From CAVYPR01 sp052145775 (GTDB lineage: Bacteria; Actinomycetota; Acidimicrobiia; Acidimicrobiales; RAAP-2), in NCBI GenBank assembly GCA_052145775.1, contig JBKQNY010000094.1:1-53499 (forward strand): a stretch of 53,499 nt of DNA, read 5' to 3'. The notes under the pieces were generated by a model that was not told where the DNA came from, searched no databases, and was given only the letters and a program-made list of their open reading frames with translations. The translations under genes and the position numbers were made by a program. Each line of letters starts with the position of its first letter. The stretch's first letter is position 1. Shown here piece after piece: positions 1 to 8,480 of this stretch.

Positions 1-185
1 GTTCACCTTGAACGTGCCCTCCTTGTTGGGTTTGCTGATTGCTCGGCAGCATCAGTTTTCCCTGCGAGGAGGGCCGCTTCGCGGATACGCGCCGGTCAGC
101 GCACGGGGCTTACTGCAAGATCAGGGCTAATTGGGCAACCCTCGCAACTCTGTGCAGCATGACGCGCCGGCCCGGTCGGCCTTCC

Positions 186-199
186 GGCCGGATCCGGCC
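186..199 (-). terminator. GC-rich palindrome just past a gene end
   Basis: A perfect 14-base dyad (GGCCGGATCCGGCC) lies about 20 bases downstream of the TAA stop of the leftward repeat-protein gene. It could end that transcript, but there is no U-tract and such palindromes are common in DNA this rich in G+C. The rest of positions 1-217 shows no convincing gene. Confidence 0.3.
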
Positions 200-217
200 C
201 ATTGTGGCCCGCCGTGG

Positions 218-991
218 TTACGCTGCAGTGATGCCGATGATCGGTTTGTTGAGGGTCGTTCCGACCATCGAGCCATCGAACTTTGCGGTGCCGAAGGCGA
301 AGACTCCGCCGTCGGCACCGGCCAGCCAGTAGCCGGTGCCGGCGCCTGTGGCCGCGATCCCGACGACCGGTGCGTTGAGGCTCTTGCCGACCATGCCGCC
401 CTGGTATTTGGCAGTGCCGAAGGCGAAGACCCCGCCGTCGGCACCCGCCAGCCAGTAGCCGGTTCCTGCGCCTGTGACGGCGATCCCGACGATCGGAGCG
501 CTGAGGCTCTTGCCGGCCATGCCGCCGTGGTACTTGGCGCTGCCGTAGGCGAAGACTCCGCCGTCGGCGCCTACCAGCCAATAGCCCTTCCCGTCAGGGG
601 TGGCGGCTATGCCCACGATCGGCGCGGCCAGTTTTGTCTTGGCCGCCGAACCGTAATACTGGGCGGTGCCGTAAGCGAAGACTCCGCCGTCGGCACCGGC
701 CAGCCAGTAACCGGTGCCAGCAGGTGTGGCCGCCATACCCACAATCGGCGAGGTCAGAGTGAGGGTTGTGGCCGAGCCGTAGGGCTTGGCATCGCCGTAC
801 GTGCCCACCCTGCCATTGGAGGAAACTTGCCAGTACCCGAGGGCGTCAGGCGTGGGGGTCATGCCGACCACGGGCTCGGGAAGCTTCCGCCCGCAATTGG
901 TGCCGAATGTCACCGCCCCGCAGTTCGAGCCGATGAAGTTGGCACTGCCGAAGTCAAAGACCCCCCCGTCGGAGCCGTTGAGGCGATAACC
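218..991 (-). repeat. Six tandem GYWLxGxDGG protein repeats
   Basis: This is the coding part of six repeat units of about 45 residues. Each has the core GY(W/R)(L/Q)xxxDGGVFxxG, then (Y/F)xGS or GG, then (P/A)(I/V)VGIAATPxGxG. The last four units are close to identical at the protein level and visibly similar in DNA, so they look recently duplicated. Confidence 0.85.
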
Positions 992-2407
992 CTTTGTCGC
1001 GGGACTGGTCCAGGTAACTGTGGCTTGGTTGGAGTACAGGGTCTCCTTTGTTGTATTGACGAAGCTGACCTGAACGGTATCGGTCCCAGTGACGGAGCTT
1101 GTCAGTGTGAACGTGGCCACACCTGTCGCGTTGGTAGTGCCGGTGAGCTTTTCGCCGGCATTGGGTCCGGAGAGCACCGTGAATGTGAGTGGAAGCGATC
1201 CGTACGGTTTGCCGTTGGAATTCTGGGCCGTCGCGGTGAACTGATAGGGACTACCCACCGCGCTCGTTCCTGTCAGGGGGGAGAGCACAGCGCCCTCACC
1301 TATGACCGCGGCCACCCCGTCCAGCTGGAACGCCGAGAAGAAGATGTCGTCGTTGTCCGACGGGTTGACCGTGTGGACCGTGATGGTTCTTGTCCCTGTC
1401 TTCACGAACGGCAGCAGTGTGTAGAGCTCGTCTGTGCAGCGAGGGGGCCCAGGAGGTGTGGCGCAGGTTGTCGGCGTGGCTGTCGGGTTCTTCGGGTCTG
1501 TGGTGCTGTCGCCGATCCCGCCGACCGTGATCAACTCGCCGTTGCCGCATGTGGACCAATTGTGCGGTGTCTCGTTCTTGCAGACGGAGTCGTCATTGCC
1601 GCCGGCGGCCGAGGTCATGCGCTGTGTATTGACTGTGATTTCGCTGTACTGGGCGTCCGGCTCTCCCGGCTCCCCCTGGAAGCTGTAGGAGTCACCGATG
1701 CTCATATTGAGGGCGAGTGTGGGGGTGCTCAGCTTGAGCGGGCTGGAGAGCCCGATGTGGAATGTGTCGCCAGCGGTTGTGAGCGCGCCGAACAGGAAGC
1801 TCACGGTGTTGCCAGTCTTCTGTGTCGGGTCGTTCATGACGACCGCGAGGATTTCGCCTGTGATTTCGTCGGTGTTGGAGGGCTCGGCCGCAGTGAACTG
1901 CACGAGTCCTGGCGGTGCGGCGTCGACCACTGGAGCCACGATTGTCGTGACGTTGGTCCAGAAAGCCTCGGTGCCGAAATTGACCAAAGAGGTATGGGCT
2001 GGTGTGAAGGAGAGTGACGTCCCATCCAGGGTGACTGTGCCGTTCTGGAACGTGAAGCCGGGCACCGCTGCGGCGAGCAGATAGGCGGCCTGAACGGTCG
2101 ACTTGCTGGTCTTCTTTGTGACGTTAATTGGACCGCCGGCCGGTGTGTTCGTGCCGATGCTTGTGAGCGACATGTACACCTTGCCGGTCACTGAGGTGAA
2201 GGGGGTGAGCCCGCTTGTCGAATGGGATTTGGCCTGCGCGTGGTTGCCGGACCCGGACACGGTGCCCGGTGCGGCGGCCGTTGCGCCGGAGAGCGCGGCA
2301 CCTCCGAACAACGGCACGGCGGTCATTGCCAGCATCACGATCAAGCCGAGGCCTAGATGCAGCAACGAGAACGATCCGCTCCGGTGCCCTCTTTGGAGCT
2401 GCGACAT
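218..2407 (-). CDS. Secreted protein with Ig-like region and six GYWLAGADGG repeats
   Basis: A 729-residue extracellular protein of unknown function. The start at 2407 (MSQLQRGHRS) is chosen because AGGAGG lies seven bases upstream; the reading frame stays open as far as 4267, but only by chance. Residues about 15-45 form a hydrophobic signal peptide. The middle contains a stretch rich in Thr, Ser and Asn, and an Ig-like region (GSPYQFTATAQNSNGKPYG) of the kind found in surface proteins. The last 260 residues are six repeats of about 45 residues, each with a GYWLxGADGGVFAYG core, suggesting a beta-propeller. The L,D-transpeptidase at 40606-42159 carries the same repeat family. A surface-adhesion or carbohydrate-binding role is inference only. 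Confidence 0.85.
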   Translation of the reverse strand: MSQLQRGHRSGSFSLLHLGLGLIVMLAMTAVPLFGGAALSGATAAAPGTVSGSGNHAQAKSHSTSGLTPFTSVTGKVYMSLTSIGTNTPAGGPINVTKKTSKSTVQAAYLLAAAVPGFTFQNGTVTLDGTSLSFTPAHTSLVNFGTEAFWTNVTTIVAPVVDAAPPGLVQFTAAEPSNTDEITGEILAVVMNDPTQKTGNTVSFLFGALTTAGDTFHIGLSSPLKLSTPTLALNMSIGDSYSFQGEPGEPDAQYSEITVNTQRMTSAAGGNDDSVCKNETPHNWSTCGNGELITVGGIGDSTTDPKNPTATPTTCATPPGPPRCTDELYTLLPFVKTGTRTITVHTVNPSDNDDIFFSAFQLDGVAAVIGEGAVLSPLTGTSAVGSPYQFTATAQNSNGKPYGSLPLTFTVLSGPNAGEKLTGTTNATGVATFTLTSSVTGTDTVQVSFVNTTKETLYSNQATVTWTSPATKGYRLNGSDGGVFDFGSANFIGSNCGAVTFGTNCGRKLPEPVVGMTPTPDALGYWQVSSNGRVGTYGDAKPYGSATTLTLTSPIVGMAATPAGTGYWLAGADGGVFAYGTAQYYGSAAKTKLAAPIVGIAATPDGKGYWLVGADGGVFAYGSAKYHGGMAGKSLSAPIVGIAVTGAGTGYWLAGADGGVFAFGTAKYQGGMVGKSLNAPVVGIAATGAGTGYWLAGADGGVFAFGTAKFDGSMVGTTLNKPIIGITAA

Positions 2408-2558
2408 AGTTGCCTCCTCAGGACCAACCCATCGAGGCGGGTCCTTTTCGGGGCACGCTGGCAAACACTCGCCGGCTGTGAAAGCCGATGGTCGCCGGCA
2501 GCGCGCAATGATCGAAAATAGTGGTGCGCGCTGGAACTTACTCCTAGGCGCGCCTTTC

Positions 2559-2982
2559 GTCCAGAGAGTGGGACTGCAGGCACCACAGGTCTTCGCCATG
2601 TGGCACTCCATGGCCAGTGCCGAGCTCGACAGCACCATCGGCCCCAGCAGGTTCGGGCCGACCTGCCGGGCCAGATCGGTGCGGTGGCATCGACCAGCGG
2701 CGGCGCGGTGCACGTGTTGGTCTACAACTTTGACCCCACAGGGCCTGCAGGCGGCGCGGGCCACTCGGTGCCAACGTCGCTTTCCCGCCAGGTCACCGTC
2801 TCGGTGTCGGGCCTGCCCCCCGGCCCGTACTACCGCGTGAGCCGGACCGCAGTGGACCCGGGCGACGACCCATCGACCCCCCAGTCGCTCGGCACGCTGG
2901 GGGCCGTCGGTGCGTTCGGGTTCACCTTCGCCCAGACTGGCCAGTAGGTCTCGCGGCTGACCCTTACCCCAAGGAGCCGACC
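2559..2982 (+). pseudogene. Remnant of a glycoside-hydrolase C-terminus, frameshifted
   Basis: One frame reads VFAMWHSMASAELDSTIGPSRFG (about 2589-2657). The next frame then continues ADLPGQIGAVAS, VHVLVYNFDPTG and VSVSGLPPGPYYRVSRT up to a TAG at 2945-2947. Beyond that stop the same frame still reads VSRLTLTP. The pattern (LVYNFD, then a Gly-Leu-Pro beta-strand, then a short LTLTP tail) resembles the C-terminal beta domain of GH39-type xylosidases. I infer a decayed gene with one frameshift near 2655 and one in-frame stop. The N-terminal catalytic domain is absent. Positions 2408-2558 and 2983-3241 on either side show no gene. Confidence 0.55.
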
Positions 2983-3241
2983 CCGAAGCCCCTAGGCGAA
3001 CTGGCAGAGCCGCGGAGCCGAACGGTTCAGTGTCGTTCGGGACGGCGTCGCTCGGTTGGCGCCGCCAGTCGGCGACAGGTTGCCTCTGCCCCCGACACCA
3101 GGGAGGATGTACTTTCGCCGGTGACCTGCAAGTTCTTCTGGGGCCTAGACAGAATCGGCTGATGCGATTAGACCAACGAACGGAAAGTTGACCACAGGAG
3201 GGGATTCCTTTCAGGCAGGGTCCCCAGGGGGAGGTTGAGTT

Positions 3242-4126
3242 ATGTCCCGTCCGACCATCGCGCGCCTTGCTGCCGCTGTGGCTGTCACGTCGTGTCTTGC
3301 CGGGTCCGCGAGTGTTCTCGCGTTCGTCGGCCCCGCGGGTGCCGCCCCGCTTCCCAGCATCACCTCCCTCTCCCGGACAAGCGGTCCGGTGACCGGGGGC
3401 ACCCAGGTGACCGTCAATGGGACCGGGTTCACAACAGTGGAGCACGTCAAGTTCGGTACAACGACAGCGACGTTCACGGCGAGGTCGTCCACCCAGCTCG
3501 TGGCCACCGCTCCCGCCCACGCAGCCGGCACAGTCAAGGTCTCGGTGACGACCCCCGGTGGGACGACGCCGACAACCAGCGCCGACAACTACAAGTACAC
3601 CGTGCCGACGCCGTCGGTCTTGGCCGTCTCCCCGGCGAGCGGCCCGGCGACCGGCAACACCGCGGTTACCGTGAGCGGTAGTGCGCTCGGCGGGGCCTCG
3701 AAGGTGTACTTCGGCACAACCGCGGTGACGACCACAATCGTCGTCAACGCCGGTGGCACCCAGCTCTCGGTGAAGAGCCCGTCCGGCACCTCGGGTACCT
3801 CGGTCAACGTGATGGTGGTGACCCCCGGTGGTGAGAGCGCCGGCGTGCCGGCGGACCTGTTCACCTACGGCCCGACCATCACCTCGCTGGGTCGGACAAG
3901 CGGACGGACGACCGGCGGCAACAAGGTGACCATCACAGGCACCGGTTTCACGACAGTGCACAGCGTCAAGTTCGGCACAACGACAGCCAGGACATTCACG
4001 GTGAGGTCGGCCACGCAGATCATCGCCACCTCCCCTGCGCACACGTCCGGCCAGGTCAGGATCTCGGTGACGACGGCCGGAGGGACGACCCCGGCCTCCA
4101 GCAACGACCTGTTCACCTTCCATTAG
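3242..4126 (+). CDS. Secreted protein with three IPT/TIG domains
   Basis: A 294-residue exported protein. The ATG at 3242 follows GGGGGAGGT. Residues 1-35 are a signal peptide ending near GPAGAAP. Three IPT/TIG (Ig-like, plexin-type) domains follow, each of about 85 residues. They open with ITSLSRTSGPVTGG, VLAVSPASGPATGN and ITSLGRTSGRTTGG and carry the typical GTGFTTVxxVKFGTTTA and AGTVKVSVTTPGG strands. Domains 1 and 3 are more alike than either is to domain 2. There is no enzymatic domain and no visible cell-wall anchor, so it is probably a secreted or surface-associated beta-sandwich protein. A strong hairpin follows the stop codon. Confidence 0.88.
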   Translation: MSRPTIARLAAAVAVTSCLAGSASVLAFVGPAGAAPLPSITSLSRTSGPVTGGTQVTVNGTGFTTVEHVKFGTTTATFTARSSTQLVATAPAHAAGTVKVSVTTPGGTTPTTSADNYKYTVPTPSVLAVSPASGPATGNTAVTVSGSALGGASKVYFGTTAVTTTIVVNAGGTQLSVKSPSGTSGTSVNVMVVTPGGESAGVPADLFTYGPTITSLGRTSGRTTGGNKVTITGTGFTTVHSVKFGTTTARTFTVRSATQIIATSPAHTSGQVRISVTTAGGTTPASSNDLFTFH

Positions 4127-4138
4127 TCGACGGTGACC

Positions 4139-4170
4139 CCGCCCACCCGCGGCGTGCCGCGGGTGGGCGG
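4139..4170 (+). terminator. Strong hairpin after the IPT gene
   Basis: A perfect 15-bp stem (CCGCCCACCCGCGGC paired with its complement at 4156-4170) with a GT loop starts 12 bases after the stop codon. It is very stable, although no U-run follows. This is the clearest terminator-like structure in the window. Confidence 0.75.
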
Positions 4171-4466
4171 TCGTTGCCCCATCGGCTCCATGGGCGTGCG
4201 AGAGCCGCCGGTGAAGCGTCGATGAGGACTGCAGGTTCTCTGAACGGCCTGCTACCCGAGTTGCCACCCGTGGGTGGCGACAATGCCGGCCGCGACCAGC
4301 CGGAATCTCTTGGCTTACGTCCCTAAGTTCCGCGGCGACGAATCACACACCGGCGATCAGGAGCAAGTGGAAGCCGACTTCGGCGACCTCGACACCCGAC
4401 TGCTGGGTCAGGCCCTCCACGACGGGCATCCAACGGTGACGTTCTGCGCACCGACCGACGTGAGGA
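4171..4466. other. Intergenic stretch with a second small hairpin
   Basis: There is no supportable gene. A 7-bp hairpin (GCCACCC-GT-GGGTGGC, 4263-4278) echoes the sequence of the terminator stem about 100 bases earlier. Because it lies between the convergent IPT and GH5 genes, it could serve the leftward gene that ends at 4467. A 74-codon open frame at 4274-4498 has no ribosome-binding site or recognisable features. Confidence 0.4.
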
Positions 4467-6227
4467 TTACTTCTGACAGTGTCCGGCGGTCACCGTGACT
4501 CGCACTGCTCCGCCTCGGCGAGCGTTGGCCACCTCGAGCAGCTCGCTTCCCGGCGCCGAGACCGCTCTTCCTCCGCTCACCCTCGCGCAGTAGCCGTGGG
4601 GGTAGTGGAGCTCGGTGGGGACGAAGATGACGGTCGGCATCCGGATGCGGTGGTTCGGCTTGTACGTGAGGTCAAACCGCCCGCTGGCCTGGTCGAAGTC
4701 GAACGACGTCGGGATCCCCGAGACCGCCTCGGGGTAGGTCTGGGAGAGGACGCGCGCCGTCTGGCGGAGGCGTCCGTTCGACATCACGAGGGCCTCGTCG
4801 CGGCTCCCGGTCGGGTCGGCGTAGAACTTCCACGACCAGTAGGCCCACCCCACCTGCTGCTGGTCGGCTTCGGAGGTGAACTGCGCCACGAATGTCGGGT
4901 TCGCGGTGGCCCCGAATTCGCTGACGAACCATGCGGGACCCGTGGGTTGGGCGGCGGAGGCCATCTCCGGGCGGTCCTCGGCGCGGCGGGAGAAGGAGCG
5001 GGCCTCTTGGGCCGCGCACTGGGAGAGGTCGGTCGGGTTGCCCGTCACCGGACTCCGGGCCCCGCAGTAGATGTGGAAGTTGAACACGAGGTTGGGGAGG
5101 TCCATCTGGCCGATGAAGGTGGGAAAGCCGCGGCTCGCGTAGATGTCCGGCTCGTCGAAGATGAGGTGGTTCGGATCGTTGGCCAGGATGGTGGGGATGA
5201 CGCCACGCGCCGGGTCGTCCTTCGGGCAGTGGATCGGCGGGGCGCCGTGGAGTGCGATGCCCGGACTCGCGGTGCCGGTGTAGAAGCACTCGAGCTGCCC
5301 GTCGAAGTGCTCGTCGCCGCGAACGAGGACCGACGTGGAGAAGGGTTCGTTGAAGGGGTCGTAGCCGACAATCCAGGGGTTGTTGCGGAAGTACTTCGCC
5401 ACCGCACCCCACACCTCGTCGTACTGCCCCTGCAGGTCGCCGACGACGTTGTTGGTCCAGAAATGGTGGAAAGCGATGCCGACCGCCTTGGTCCCGTACT
5501 CAAGCGACCAGCGCCCCGGCGGCCTGGTGTTGGCGACGCCATCGGTGCACACGGCCCAGTTCGGGGCTCCCTCCCCGTCGAGCTGCTTGCTGTAGACGTC
5601 CTGGTGCATATCGAGCAGGACGTAGATGTGGAAGCGACCGAGCAGGTCCACCGTCCGGCCGAGCTGGCGAAGGTACCGCTCGAGGACGGTGCGGTTCATC
5701 TGGTGGGGATCGCCCGGGGCCCCGTGGGAGCAGATCGATGGATCGTTCGACGGGGCGGTGCCGGGCTCCAGCCCGGCCCAGGTCATGCCGAGACGGACGA
5801 CGTTGAAGCCGAGCCGAGCCATGAGTGAGGCGTCGGCGGTGGTGAAATTCCACGGCTTGCCCGGGTCCGGGAAGAGCTCGAACGGTGGGTGCTTGTAGAC
5901 CGCGTTCACCCCGTGCAGGAAGACGACCCTGCCGAAACGGTCGAAGAGGTGGGGGCCGCCGGGTGCGCGGAGCCGCCCCGAGACCGGTGGTTTCCCGTCG
6001 ATGCTGGGGGCCGGGATTACCGGGGAGGAGAGCCGGGGCAGGGCCGGGGGCCTGTGGTCCGGGGTCGCATCCCTGGCCGAGGCCGAAACGGGGAAGCCAA
6101 TGCCCCCCAGGAGTGCGATCGCCGCCAGCATCGTGGACATGGCGGCCCGCCGACCCGGTGAGCGGCCGAGGACGCTCGGGCGCGGGGCGAAGGGTGAACG
6201 GGGCGTCTGGGAACGGTCGGTGCACAC
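4467..6227 (-). CDS. Secreted GH5 glycosidase (endoglycoceramidase/cellulase-like)
   Basis: A 586-residue exported glycoside hydrolase of family 5, a (beta/alpha)8 barrel. Visible barrel motifs include GVNAVYKHPPFE near the start of the barrel, GFNVVRLGMTW, YVLLDMHQD, and YDPFNEP with the acid/base Glu at about residue 294. The nucleophile lies in WFVSEFGA (Glu about 437). The VNAVYK opening and the DMHQDVYSK motif fit the endoglycoceramidase-like branch better than plant-type cellulases, so the substrate may be a glycolipid or beta-glucan. The start is the GTG at 6227, because it supplies the basic SPGRRAA segment before the hydrophobic signal core. The ATG at 6140 is an alternative. No strong ribosome-binding site marks either. 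Confidence 0.85.
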   Translation of the reverse strand: MCTDRSQTPRSPFAPRPSVLGRSPGRRAAMSTMLAAIALLGGIGFPVSASARDATPDHRPPALPRLSSPVIPAPSIDGKPPVSGRLRAPGGPHLFDRFGRVVFLHGVNAVYKHPPFELFPDPGKPWNFTTADASLMARLGFNVVRLGMTWAGLEPGTAPSNDPSICSHGAPGDPHQMNRTVLERYLRQLGRTVDLLGRFHIYVLLDMHQDVYSKQLDGEGAPNWAVCTDGVANTRPPGRWSLEYGTKAVGIAFHHFWTNNVVGDLQGQYDEVWGAVAKYFRNNPWIVGYDPFNEPFSTSVLVRGDEHFDGQLECFYTGTASPGIALHGAPPIHCPKDDPARGVIPTILANDPNHLIFDEPDIYASRGFPTFIGQMDLPNLVFNFHIYCGARSPVTGNPTDLSQCAAQEARSFSRRAEDRPEMASAAQPTGPAWFVSEFGATANPTFVAQFTSEADQQQVGWAYWSWKFYADPTGSRDEALVMSNGRLRQTARVLSQTYPEAVSGIPTSFDFDQASGRFDLTYKPNHRIRMPTVIFVPTELHYPHGYCARVSGGRAVSAPGSELLEVANARRGGAVRVTVTAGHCQK

Positions 6228-6413
6228 CGGAGTACGGGCATTGTGCCATGGGGCTGCCGCCCGCCTCCCGCGGCCCGGGCCGTTCCCCGATGGCGATGGG
6301 CGGTGACTGGTCGCGCCGAGGGCCAGAGCCCGGCGGCGCGGACAGGTGCCGTCTGGCCTCGTGCTGCTTGTGGCGCGCGGTGCTCCGGGCCCGGTGGCTC
6401 CGTATCGGCGCGC

Positions 6414-8480
6414 CTAGCGCCTACGCCCCGTCGGACGAGAGGTGTCGCTCAGCCCGCGTCCGAAGGCATCGGTGAGACCCCAGCGTCCGGGGATGTCGAG
6501 CAGCTCGACGTGTCCGAGCTCGATCGGCATCGCCGGGTCGACGATGAGGTTGTCCCCGATCGGCTCAAGACCGAGCAGGGTGCGGATGAGGAGCAGGGGC
6601 GCACCCGTCGACCACGCCTGCGGGCTGCATGCCGTCGGGTACTCCACCGGGGTCCTCGTGGATCGCCGTTCGTAGCCGCCGAACGCCTCGGGGAGACGCC
6701 CGTCGAAGAAGGCGGCCGCTTCGAGGATGCCCCACGCCAGCTTCGCGGCCTCGGCCTTGAAGCCGTACCTGCGCAGCCCCCAGGCGATGAAGGAGCAGTC
6801 GAACGGCCAGACGGTGCCCACGTGGTAGCCGATGGGGTTGTACCTCCCCTCGCCCTCGGCGAGGGTGCGGACGCCCCAGCCGCTGAACAGCCTCGGCCCC
6901 ATCAGGTGGTTCACCACGGACTGCGCCTTGGTCCGGTCGACGATCCCGCTCCAGAGGAGGTGGCCGTTGTTCGAGGTGAGGGCGTCGACCTGGCGACCGT
7001 CGGGTTCGAGTGCCAGCGCGAAGTAGCCGCGGTCGGCGACCCAGAAGTCCCGGTTGAACCGACGTTTCAGGTCGGCCGCCTCGCGCTCCAGGCGGTCGGC
7101 GTAGGCGGGATCCTTCCAGACGACGCGGGCCAGGCGGGCCGCCCGCACCTTGGCGTCGTAGGCGTAGCCCTGCAGCTCGCAAGTGGCCCGAGGGAAGCCG
7201 GGGAGGGTCCCGTTACGGTACGAGATCGAGTCCCAAGAGTCCTTCCAGCACTGGTTCTCGAGGCCGGTCTTCTCGTTGCGCCGCTGGTAGGCGACGTAGC
7301 CGTTCCCCTGGAGGTCGGCGTACTCGTCGATCCAGTTGATGGCGGCCCGTGCCTGGTACTCGAGGGACTTGACCAGCCGGGTGTCGCCGGTCCAGCGCTC
7401 GTACTCGTCGAGGAGGACGACGTAGAGCGGGGTCGCGTCGGCGCACCCGTAGTAGGGGGAGTGCGGCCGCTCCTCGAACGCCGTCATCTCTCCGTAGCGC
7501 AGCTCGTGGAGGATCCGACCGGGGTCCTCGTCGCGGAAGTCGTCGATGACCGTCCCCTGACGCTCGCCGAGCGCCAGGAGGGTGGTGGAGGCCAGCTCGG
7601 GGGTGAACGGCAGGGACTGGAGGCTCGTGATGATGCTGTCGCGCCCGAACAGGGTCATGAACCAGGGGAGCCCGGCCGCCGGCAACGAGTGTCCCCCCAT
7701 GCTCAGCGGCGCAAACCTGAGGGCGGCGAGATCCTCCAGGCTCCGCTGGTAGGTGCTCTTCAGCGGGTCCCAGGAGGACTCCAGGCGCGGGGCCTTGGCC
7801 ATCCATTTCTCGAACCCCCGGGCGAGCTTCGGCTGGGCCCTCCGGCGCTGGCGTTGGGGGGCGAACTGCTCGACGAACGAGACCGTCGCGCCGGTGCCGA
7901 CCTGCACGTCGAGGTCGGTGGACCACTGCGCGTGAGGCGCCAAGTGCACGGCGAAGCTGAGCCCGCCCTCGTCGACCGTGTACGGTCCCGAAGCCGAGAT
8001 CGTCGTCTCCCTCACGTAGGTGTCGCGCTCGTACCTGAGCACGAGTCGATCGCCGTCAAGCGAGCTGTCGTACTTCCCCTTCTTCTTGAGGGCGTCCTTC
8101 ACCTCGAAGAGGTCGGCGAAGTCGCAGGCCACGTCGAGCCGCACGTCGAGGTCCACCTCGGATGCATCGTGGTTGATGAGGGTGAGGCTCTCGCAGAAGC
8201 CGAGGCCGACGGTGCGCACCCGGATGACCGAGAGCTTGGCGTCGACGTACACCGTCCCCGTTCCGGGCACGAGAAAGAAGCGGGACTCGAAGTACCGCTC
8301 ATCGTCGACCGAGAGCGGGTTCAGCCTCGTCCCGTTCACGGTGAGCACCCACTTGGAGAGAAATCGGGTGTCGAACGAGAACAGGCCCGTCGGATCGACG
8401 GCCGACGCCTCGATGTCGCCACGAGCGTCGCTCACCACGAAGGTGTTGCCCTCCAGGATCTGGACGAGTCGATTGTTCAT
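6414..8480 (-). CDS. Amylo-alpha-1,6-glucosidase (glycogen debranching type)
   Basis: A 688-residue cytoplasmic enzyme with the two-domain layout of bacterial debranching-type proteins. The N-terminal beta domain (residues about 1-210) contains DPTGLFSFDTRFLSKW, typical of the GDE_N_bis family. The C-terminal (alpha/alpha)6 domain (about 270-670) includes LPWFMTLFGRDSIITS, GYHVGTVWPFDCSFIAWGL and PQAWSTGAPLLLIRTLLG. It should cleave alpha-1,6 branch glucoses or a related alpha-glucoside. Its ATG overlaps the TGA of the SCP2 gene (ATGA, 8477-8480), so the two are translationally coupled. The exact substrate is not certain, because this family also contains uncharacterised glycosidases. Confidence 0.88.
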   Translation of the reverse strand: MNNRLVQILEGNTFVVSDARGDIEASAVDPTGLFSFDTRFLSKWVLTVNGTRLNPLSVDDERYFESRFFLVPGTGTVYVDAKLSVIRVRTVGLGFCESLTLINHDASEVDLDVRLDVACDFADLFEVKDALKKKGKYDSSLDGDRLVLRYERDTYVRETTISASGPYTVDEGGLSFAVHLAPHAQWSTDLDVQVGTGATVSFVEQFAPQRQRRRAQPKLARGFEKWMAKAPRLESSWDPLKSTYQRSLEDLAALRFAPLSMGGHSLPAAGLPWFMTLFGRDSIITSLQSLPFTPELASTTLLALGERQGTVIDDFRDEDPGRILHELRYGEMTAFEERPHSPYYGCADATPLYVVLLDEYERWTGDTRLVKSLEYQARAAINWIDEYADLQGNGYVAYQRRNEKTGLENQCWKDSWDSISYRNGTLPGFPRATCELQGYAYDAKVRAARLARVVWKDPAYADRLEREAADLKRRFNRDFWVADRGYFALALEPDGRQVDALTSNNGHLLWSGIVDRTKAQSVVNHLMGPRLFSGWGVRTLAEGEGRYNPIGYHVGTVWPFDCSFIAWGLRRYGFKAEAAKLAWGILEAAAFFDGRLPEAFGGYERRSTRTPVEYPTACSPQAWSTGAPLLLIRTLLGLEPIGDNLIVDPAMPIELGHVELLDIPGRWGLTDAFGRGLSDTSRPTGRRR

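Noticed and set aside
1..40. Possible start of a leftward gene (AAGGAGG complement, then GTG)
   Set aside because: The spacing is 11 bases and only a few codons fit in the window, so nothing can be supported.
131..2017. Long plus-strand open frame of 628 codons
   Set aside because: It is a mirror of the repeat-protein gene on the other strand; GC-rich codons leave few stops. No ribosome-binding site or family features.
2408..4267. Upstream extension of the leftward repeat-protein frame to 1349 codons
   Set aside because: The true start at 2407 has AGGAGG and a signal peptide. The extension lies antisense to the IPT gene and has arginine- and glycine-rich chance-coding composition.
4274..4498. 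74-codon plus-strand frame
   Set aside because: No ribosome-binding site or recognised motif, and it overlaps the end of the GH5 gene.
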